From: JBBRYW01 sp038253945
GTDB lineage: Bacteria; Actinomycetota; Thermoleophilia; Gaiellales; Gaiellaceae
Direction of reading: 5' to 3'
Assembly (NCBI GenBank): GCA_038253945.1
Contig: JBBSGR010000003.1
Coordinates: 1 to 64,000, forward strand
Length of the DNA stretch: 64,000 nt
Shown here: positions 59,033 to 64,000 of the stretch, piece by piece
Layout of the letters: every line of letters starts with the position of its first letter
How positions within the stretch are numbered: position 1 is the stretch's first letter
Translations under genes and position numbers: made by a program
The notes under the pieces: model-generated
The model's database searches: none
Told to the model about the DNA's origin: nothing
The model's input: the letters and a program-made list of their open reading frames with translations, nothing else

Positions 59033-59737
59033 GTGGACGCGATCGTCATGGCGGCCGGCGAGGGCAACCGGCTCCGTCCCCTGACCCAGCGGTGGCCCAA
59101 GCCGATCTTGCCGATCGACGGCAGACCGGTGATCTCGACGCTGCTCCGCGACCTCCGGGCTGCCGGCGCCGAGCGCGTGACGGTGACGGTCGGACATCTG
59201 GCGGAGCAGATCGAGAGTCTCATCGATGCGGGCCAAGGCTTTGGCCTCGACGTGCGCTACGCGCGGCAGCCGAGAGCGGACGGCTCGGCCGACGCCGTTG
59301 CACGCGCGCTCGCGGCGGGCGCGGCACCCGCATGCGTGATCTCCGCCGCCGACACCGTCTACGGCCGCGGCGACCTCGCCGCGTTCGTCGAGCTCTTCGC
59401 CCGACGCGGCGCCGCAGGCGCGATCGGCGTGCGGAGGGGGCTCGTGCCGAGTCCGGGTAAGCCTGGTGTCGTGCTGGAGGGCGAGCTCGTGCGCCGGGTG
59501 TACGACCTCGATCCAGAAAATCCGCGCACCTCGGCGCCGCTCTGGGGCCTGCGCCAGGAGCTGACGCCGTTCCTCGAGGATCTCCCCGGGCCGCCCTACG
59601 AGCTGAAGGATGCCTATCAGCGCGCGATCGACGCTGGTCTCGAGATCCTCGCCATCGACGTCGGCCGCACGCGGGATTTGACGCATCCGGTTGACTTGGT
59701 GCGAGAGAATTTTCACTACCTGAAGGCGTTCGAATGA
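59033..59737 (+). CDS. Sugar nucleotidyltransferase-like protein
   Basis: 234 residues from GTG 59033. An NTP_transferase Rossmann fold with AIVMAAGEGNRLRPLTQRWPKPILPI (pyrophosphorylase signature GxGxRL...PKP) and VISAADTVYG in place of the usual D-D metal motif, where Asp107 remains. The length is like that of short nucleotidyltransferases that activate sugar 1-phosphates with dTTP or GTP; the nucleotide and sugar cannot be told. The gene overlaps the TPR gene by 4 nt. ENFHYLKAFE at the end is like the phosphosugar-mutase-linked forms. Confidence 0.85.
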   Translation: MDAIVMAAGEGNRLRPLTQRWPKPILPIDGRPVISTLLRDLRAAGAERVTVTVGHLAEQIESLIDAGQGFGLDVRYARQPRADGSADAVARALAAGAAPACVISAADTVYGRGDLAAFVELFARRGAAGAIGVRRGLVPSPGKPGVVLEGELVRRVYDLDPENPRTSAPLWGLRQELTPFLEDLPGPPYELKDAYQRAIDAGLEILAIDVGRTRDLTHPVDLVRENFHYLKAFE

Positions 59738-60093
59738 CCGACACGTACACCCTGTTTCAGCAGGGTCGCGCACACCTGAGAAAGGGCATGGCGGCTCAGG
59801 CGACCGTCCCTCTCGAGAAGGCGAAGAAGCGCGAGCCGGACAAGGCCTCGATCCGGGAGGCGCTTGGGATCGCCTACTTCCGAATCAAGCGGTGGGAGGA
59901 GGCCGAGTCCGAGTTCCGGGCGATGCTCGAGCTGTCCCCGGCCGACGACTACGCGCACTACGCCCTCGGCCGCTGCCTCGAGCAGCAGGGCCGGACGGCA
60001 GAGGCGAACGGGCACTACAAGCTCGCGAGCTCGCTCCGGCCGGCCAGCGAGCACTATGCGGCACGGATCAGAGACCTCGATCGAGATGCTTGA
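59734..60093 (+). CDS. TPR-repeat protein
   Basis: 119 residues of about three tetratricopeptide repeats: TLFQQGRAHLRKGMAAQATV, IREALGIAYFRIKRWEEAES and YAHYALGRCLEQQGRTAEAN. It lacks signal peptide and membrane segment and probably mediates protein binding. It starts on an ATG overlapping the nucleotidyltransferase stop, and dtd follows after about 95 bp. Partner unknown. Confidence 0.88.
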   Translation: MTDTYTLFQQGRAHLRKGMAAQATVPLEKAKKREPDKASIREALGIAYFRIKRWEEAESEFRAMLELSPADDYAHYALGRCLEQQGRTAEANGHYKLASSLRPASEHYAARIRDLDRDA

Positions 60094-60188
60094 TCGGAGC
60101 TCGAGCAGCGCCGGATGACGGGCCCGCCGCCGCGGCGAGTCGGCCCTGGGCGGCATTCGAAGCTCGCTTCCACCAGCTGAGACGAGAG

Positions 60189-60632
60189 GTGCGGGCCGTC
60201 TGTCAGCGCGTGGCGCGCGCGAGCGTCGAGGCCGATGGCGAGGTGCGAGCGCAGATCGGGCCAGGCCTTTGCATCCTGCTCGGAGTGGCCCGGTCGGACG
60301 ATGAGGCGAGCGCGACGGGCCTGGCCGGCAAGATCGCGCGCCTTCGGGTCTTCGAGAACGAGGCGGGCAAGCTCGATCGCAGCCTGCTCGACACCGCCGG
60401 GGCGGCCCTCGTCGTCAGCCAGTTCACGCTGATCGCCGATAGCAAGGAGCAGAGAGGAAATCGACCCGACTTCTCTCACGCCGCCGGCCGCGAGGCCGCC
60501 GAAGTGCTGTATGAGCGCTTCTGCGAGGAGCTTCGCTCCCTCGGCGCACCGGTGCGGACCGGTGTCTTCGGAGCGCGGATGCGGCTCGAACTCGTGAACG
60601 ACGGCCCCGTAACGGTCATCGTCGACGCGTAG
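60189..60632 (+). CDS. dtd: D-aminoacyl-tRNA deacylase
   Basis: 147 residues from GTG 60189, the family length. Removes D-amino acids, and glycine mischarged on tRNA-Ala, from tRNA. Chirality-checking motifs: SQFTLIAD near residue 78 and the C-terminal NDGPVTVIVDA with its Gly-cis-Pro. Frame extends upstream to 59892, but the conserved opening is RAVCQRVARASVEADGEV. With a D-Glu catabolic pair elsewhere in the window, the cell handles D-amino acids in two ways. A GGCGAG/CTCGCC hairpin lies shortly after. Confidence 0.95.
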   Translation: MRAVCQRVARASVEADGEVRAQIGPGLCILLGVARSDDEASATGLAGKIARLRVFENEAGKLDRSLLDTAGAALVVSQFTLIADSKEQRGNRPDFSHAAGREAAEVLYERFCEELRSLGAPVRTGVFGARMRLELVNDGPVTVIVDA

Positions 60633-60672
60633 CCCAGAACAGGCGAGGGCCTCTCGCCGCCCCTGGGGCCGT

Positions 60673-61281
60673 ATGGCAGTCTTGCGATCGGTGGTTACGG
60701 AGTCGCAGCTCGTGTCGACTAGGCATGGACTTGTCCCGAAGGGGCAGGGCTGGTTTGTTCTCAACGCGCGCGAGGCGCAGTGGTGGGCTCGCGAGGGTCG
60801 CGGATTCCTCTGCGAGTTCGAGGGCGCGGGCTTCGAGGGCGCGGCCGATTTCTTGCAGCTCGGGATCAACGTCACCGTTCTCGCGCCGGGCGAGCCGATG
60901 GCGATGTACCACTGGGAGGCAGATCAGGAGGACTTCCTCGTGCTCTCCGGGGAGGCGCTGGCCATCGTCGAAGGTGAGGAGCGTCCACTACGTCAGTGGG
61001 ATTTCCTGCACTGCCCGCCCGGGACGAACCATGTGATCATCGGCTCCGGAGAAGCGCCGTGCCTGGTTCTCGCCGTCGGCGCCCGCCACCGCTCGAGAGG
61101 CCCGGACTGGGGCGCCTACACCGTGGATGAAGCAGCGCAACGCCACGGCGCCGGCGTCGAGCGGGTGACGACCGACCCAGGGGAGGCGTATGCCCGATTC
61201 GCCAAGGGCGGGCTAACCGGATACCGCGAGGGCTGGCTTCCCGAAGAGACGCCCAACGCTGATCCGGGTCTTCGAACCTGA
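60673..61281 (+). CDS. Cupin-domain protein
   Basis: 202 residues. The cupin motif 1 region reads YHWEADQEDFLVLSGEALAIVEG (the metal His/Glu pattern is HWEADQEDF) and motif 2 reads HCPPGTNHVIIGSG. One beta-barrel is predicted, with helical ends. Such proteins bind metals and often small ligands; the enzymatic activity is unknown. ATG 60673 is the first start; an in-frame GTG slightly downstream (before VTESQLVSTRHG) is possible. The transposase remnant follows 40 bp on. Confidence 0.85.
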   Translation: MAVLRSVVTESQLVSTRHGLVPKGQGWFVLNAREAQWWAREGRGFLCEFEGAGFEGAADFLQLGINVTVLAPGEPMAMYHWEADQEDFLVLSGEALAIVEGEERPLRQWDFLHCPPGTNHVIIGSGEAPCLVLAVGARHRSRGPDWGAYTVDEAAQRHGAGVERVTTDPGEAYARFAKGGLTGYREGWLPEETPNADPGLRT

Positions 61282-61320
61282 TTGAAGGGACCCGCTCTCT
61301 GACGCTGAAGGCCAGTCGGC

Positions 61321-61486
61321 ATCCGCTGGCAGCTGCCGCGCGAGCTCGGGGTCGGCTCGGGCGTGACCCGCTGGGGGCGCCTGGACGAGTGGCAGCGACA
61401 GCCTGACCGCCGACCGCGGCTACGACGATGACAAGTACCGGCGGCTAGTCCGGCAACGTGGCGTCAAGCCATTGATCGGCGCTCGC
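61321..61486 (+). mobile_element. Internally deleted IS5-like transposase remnant
   Basis: 61321-61398 reads IRWQLPRELGVGSGVTRWG and RLDEWQ, the N-terminal part of IS5-type transposases. From 61403, in another frame, LTADRGYDDDKYRRLVRQRG and VKPLIGARR is the later part with a catalytic Asp. Everything between is missing. A relic incapable of transposition. Regions 61282-61320 and 61487-61501 hold nothing else. Confidence 0.7.
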
Positions 61487-61501
61487 CGGCAGGTCGGCGA
61501 T

Positions 61502-62233
61502 TCACGACGGTCGCCCGCGCACGAGCGGCGCGACGATCTCCGCGACTCGGCGGTGCCCGTCAGCCTCGAGGTGGATCGGATCATCCCGCGAGTAGGAGAC
61601 CATGCCCTCGAGATCGAGGAGCTCAGCGCCGGCTGCCCGCGCCTCCTCCTCGAAGCGCCGTCCGATCTCCCGCGATCTGGCGGCCATGCCCTCGTACTCG
61701 GCGGCGTCCGGCCCGGTCGCGCGGATCGACGGAGGGCAGACGAGCAGCACCCGTGGGTCGGCGCCCTCCCGGCCGCAGTGGGCGGCGCGGACGACGGAGA
61801 CCAGCGAGGCACACGCCCCCGCGACGTCGGCGCCCGAGAGGTTGTAGCGGTCTGCGAGATCGTTCGTCCCGAGGTACACGATCACGAGGTCGAGCGGCGC
61901 GTGCGAGCGGCAGCACGGCAGGAGGTACGGCTTACCGCTGCGACCCTCGACGAAGGGATGCTCGAGCGTGGCCGTCCGCCCGTTCAGCCCCTCCTCGATC
62001 ACGCGATAGCCAGCGCCGAGCAAAGCCTGGAGCACGCCGGGCCAGCGCACGTCGCGCGGGAGCCGGTCGCCCCCGCCGGGCGTGACGCCCCACGTGTTGG
62101 AGTCGCCGAAACAGAGAACGGTCTGCTCGTCCAGGAAACCGGGAGGATATACAGCTGACGGAGCGCGGGCCGGTCCCGGTTCGAGCTGCCGTACTAGGGC
62201 TCGAAAGCTCGTGGTGCTATGATTTACGCACCA
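61502..62233 (-). CDS. SGNH-family lipase/esterase
   Basis: The SGNH hydrolase core spans about 62125 down to 61502: nucleophile FGDSNTWG (block I), a Gly in NGRTA (block II), YLGTNDL with the Asn (block III) and the Asp/His of DDPIHLEADGHRRV (block V). It resembles arylesterase/TesA-like enzymes without a signal peptide. The start is uncertain: no ATG, GTG or TTG lies in frame between the core and ATG 62233, so I give 62233, though it overlaps the rimP promoter region. Substrate unknown. Confidence 0.75.
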   Translation of the reverse strand, partial: WCVNHSTTSFRALVRQLEPGPARAPSAVYPPGFLDEQTVLCFGDSNTWGVTPGGGDRLPRDVRWPGVLQALLGAGYRVIEEGLNGRTATLEHPFVEGRSGKPYLLPCCRSHAPLDLVIVYLGTNDLADRYNLSGADVAGACASLVSVVRAAHCGREGADPRVLLVCPPSIRATGPDAAEYEGMAARSREIGRRFEEEARAAGAELLDLEGMVSYSRDDPIHLEADGHRRVAEIVAPLVRGRPS

Positions 62234-62250
62234 CATTTCACCGTTTTGGG

Positions 62251-62275
62251 AAATGGGCGCGCGGCGCCCATTTTT
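62251..62275 (+). terminator. Intrinsic terminator-like hairpin in the rimP leader
   Basis: AAATGGGCGC pairs perfectly with GCGCCCATTT around loop GCG (10-bp stem), followed directly by T residues and CG. It lies between a -10-like TATGAT (62218-62223) and the rimP ribosome-binding site. It could be an attenuator for rimP-nusA or a terminator for upstream transcription. Confidence 0.6.
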
Positions 62276-62291
62276 CGTAAGAGGAGGCGAT

Positions 62292-62735
62292 TTGCCAGAC
62301 GTCCACGACAAGGAGCGAACGCTGCAGCGAGAGGTCGAGCAGCGCGTCGAGGGCGCCCTTCCGGGCGTCGAGGTACTCGCGCTCGAGCTCCTGTCTCCGA
62401 CCCGCTTCTGCGTGTACGTGGACTATCCGGCCGGAGTCGACCACGCGCTCTGCGAGCGTGTCACGAACGTGCTTCGCGGGTACCTCGACCAGTTCTCGGT
62501 CGACGTCTCCTCGCCCGGCCTCGATCGTCCCCTGCGCAAGCCGGCCCACTTCGCGAGTGTCGTCGGCCGTACGGTCTCGCTCCGCACGGGTGACGTCTTC
62601 GAGGGGCGAAAGCGCTTTCGTGGGGAGCTCGTCGAGGCCGACGAGCGCACGATCAGGGTCGCGACCGGTGACAACCGAGCGGTGGACATCCCGTACGAGG
62701 CGATCGTGCGGGGCAACCTCGTAGACGAAGGGTAA
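62292..62735 (+). CDS. rimP: Ribosome maturation factor RimP
   Basis: 147 residues from TTG 62292, with AGGAGG at 62282-62287. Needed for 30S assembly. The N-terminal alpha/beta domain (LQREVEQRVEGALPG) and C-terminal SH3-like barrel (RVATGDNRAVDIPYEAIVRGNLV) are in order; the conserved DVSSPGLDRPLRKPAHF joins them. It precedes nusA by 4 bp, the usual order rimP-nusA-infB. Confidence 0.94.
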   Translation: MPDVHDKERTLQREVEQRVEGALPGVEVLALELLSPTRFCVYVDYPAGVDHALCERVTNVLRGYLDQFSVDVSSPGLDRPLRKPAHFASVVGRTVSLRTGDVFEGRKRFRGELVEADERTIRVATGDNRAVDIPYEAIVRGNLVDEG

Positions 62736-62739
62736 TGAG

Positions 62740-64000
62740 ATGAGTCGAGAGATCATTGAGGCAGTACGAGCGATCGAGAGGGAAAAGGGCATCGAGGGCG
62801 ATACCCTCATCCAGGCCCTCGAGGACGCCCTCCTTGCCGCCTACAAGAAGACGCCCGACGCGGCCAGGCACGCGGCGGTCGAGCTCGACACGGATGAGGG
62901 CGACTTCCGGGTCTTCTCGATCGAGCTGCCGGCGGACATCGAGGAGCGACTGATCGACGAGGCGCGCGAGCGCGCGCTCGTGGAGCTCGAGCGGCTCGAG
63001 GTCGAGAACGGCGAGCGCTCCCACACGCTGGTTGTGGACGACGAGCTCGACATCGACTGGTCGGACGTCCCCGACGAGCAGGTGAAGCGCAGCGACGTGA
63101 CGCCGGAGGACTTCGGCCGGATCGCCGCGCAGACGGCAAAGCAGGTGATCCTGCAGCGGATCCGGGAGGCCGAGCGCGAGATGATGTACGAGGAGTACGT
63201 CGACCGGGTCGGAGAGGTCGTGACCGGCATCGTCCAGCAGGCGGGCGATCGGAACAACGTGCTCGTGGATCTCGGCAAGGTCGAGTCGCTGCTGCCTCGC
63301 TCCGAGCAGGTGGACGGCGAGCGCTACGAGCAGGGCAGCCGGATCAAGGCCGTGATCACCGAGGTGCGGTCGGGCACGAAGGGCCCGCAGGTCATACTCT
63401 CGCGCCGCGATCCCGAGCTGATCCGCACGCTGTTCGAGCTGGAGGTGCCGGAGATCGCCGACGGGCTCGTCGAGATCCGCGCGGTCGCGCGCGAGCCGGG
63501 CTATCGCTCGAAGATCGCCGTCGAGTCGCATGCCTCCGGGGTCGATCCGGTCGGCGCCTGCGTGGGACCGCGTGGTTCCCGCGTGCGCATGGTCGTGTCC
63601 GAGCTCCGCGGCGAGAAGATCGACATCATCCCCTGGAACAACGAGCCGGCCCGCTTCATCGCCAAGGCGCTCTCGCCGGCCCGGGTCCGCGAGGTGCTCC
63701 TGGATGACGAGATCCGCGAGGCGACCGTCATCACCCCGGACGACCAGCTCGCGCTCGCGATCGGCAAGGAGGGCCTGAACGCCCGCCTGGCGCACCGCCT
63801 GACGGGCTGGAAGATCGACATCCAGTCCGACTCGGAGTTTGCGCACGCCGAGGCCGAGGCCGCGTATGCGGGGGCCGAGGACGGCGATTTCACCGGCCGC
63901 TGCGCGGCCATCCTCTCGAACGGCAAGCGCTGCCCCAACGCGGCGCTGCCGAGCACGCGCTTCTGCGGCATCCCGGCTCACCGGGAGCTCGCCGCGAAGG
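62740..64000 (+). CDS. nusA: Transcription factor NusA, 3' end outside the window
   Basis: First 420 codons are present. N-terminal RNA-polymerase-binding domain (to about 150), S1 domain (VTGIVQQAGDRNNVLVDLG), KH1 and KH2 (VDPVGACVGPRGSRVRMVV; ALAIGKEGLNARLAHRLTG). Beyond KH2, at residues 388-413, the sequence has four possible zinc ligands: CAAILSNGKRCPNAALPSTR, then FCGIPAH. So an added small zinc-binding-like element stands at the C-terminus, where other NusAs end or carry acidic repeats. The reading frame runs off the window end. Confidence 0.95.
   Translation, partial: MSREIIEAVRAIEREKGIEGDTLIQALEDALLAAYKKTPDAARHAAVELDTDEGDFRVFSIELPADIEERLIDEARERALVELERLEVENGERSHTLVVDDELDIDWSDVPDEQVKRSDVTPEDFGRIAAQTAKQVILQRIREAEREMMYEEYVDRVGEVVTGIVQQAGDRNNVLVDLGKVESLLPRSEQVDGERYEQGSRIKAVITEVRSGTKGPQVILSRRDPELIRTLFELEVPEIADGLVEIRAVAREPGYRSKIAVESHASGVDPVGACVGPRGSRVRMVVSELRGEKIDIIPWNNEPARFIAKALSPARVREVLLDDEIREATVITPDDQLALAIGKEGLNARLAHRLTGWKIDIQSDSEFAHAEAEAAYAGAEDGDFTGRCAAILSNGKRCPNAALPSTRFCGIPAHRELAAK

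Overview
The window comes from a GC-rich bacterium that starts many genes with GTG. Gene content points to Actinomycetota, most likely a Thermoleophilia-like lineage (inference). Evidence is an actinobacterial IHF (mihF), a group 1h (actinobacterial-type) [NiFe] hydrogenase with its actinobacterial accessory genes, a class II FBPase beside a class I aldolase, a MoxR/DUF58/TgpA triad, and a cyclase-propeller-solute-binding fusion. Several single-base indels could be real decay or assembly error.

Layout. 0.1-4.6 kb: DUF3467 protein, argS, glpX, class I aldolase and a frameshifted VOC protein. 4.66-8.62 kb: tRNA-Gly(CCC) and a 3.8 kb segment bounded by a degenerate copy of the tRNA 3' half, carrying one large cyclase/propeller/binding-protein gene. 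8.6-14.6 kb: secreted proteins, HIT protein, CHRD protein, hydrolase, corA and an MFS transporter. 14.6-29.3 kb: a 16-gene minus-strand hydrogenase locus (hypC-hypC-hypD-hypE-hypA-hhyS-hhyL-hhyE, five little-known genes, protease, hypB and a tandem-SIS protein) with hypF divergent. It should make a high-affinity H2-oxidising enzyme together with its maturation set.

29.3-32.7 kb: soxR, facing a SoxR-type promoter that drives a small protein and a long Rieske protein. 32.7-35.2 kb: a decayed stretch with an IS remnant, an intact RelBE-type pair, a broken PIN toxin and a frame-damaged prs. 35.2-43 kb: tRNA-Arg(CCG), a D-glutamate catabolism pair (dgcA-dgcN) with a phosphoesterase, a LysM protein under two LexA boxes, rnz, a DUF2007 protein, a methyltransferase and a GT-C glycosyltransferase whose 3' end is partly duplicated nearby. 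43-51.8 kb: pyrR-pyrB-pyrC-carA-carB-pyrK-pyrD behind a PyrR-binding hairpin and a 14-codon leader ORF. 51.8-55.3 kb: mihF from an apparently leaderless promoter, then gmk, rpoZ, coaBC and moxR. 55.3-62.3 kb: a 161-bp MITE-like element, DUF58, a transglutaminase, nucleotidyltransferase, TPR, dtd, cupin, an IS5-like remnant and an SGNH hydrolase. The window ends with rimP and the 5' part of nusA.

Strongest leads for new biology are the SOS-box LysM protein, the SoxR-Rieske operon, the uncharacterised genes of the hydrogenase operon, the tRNA-flanked cyclase gene, and two repeat families (the MITE and a 50-bp dispersed repeat).
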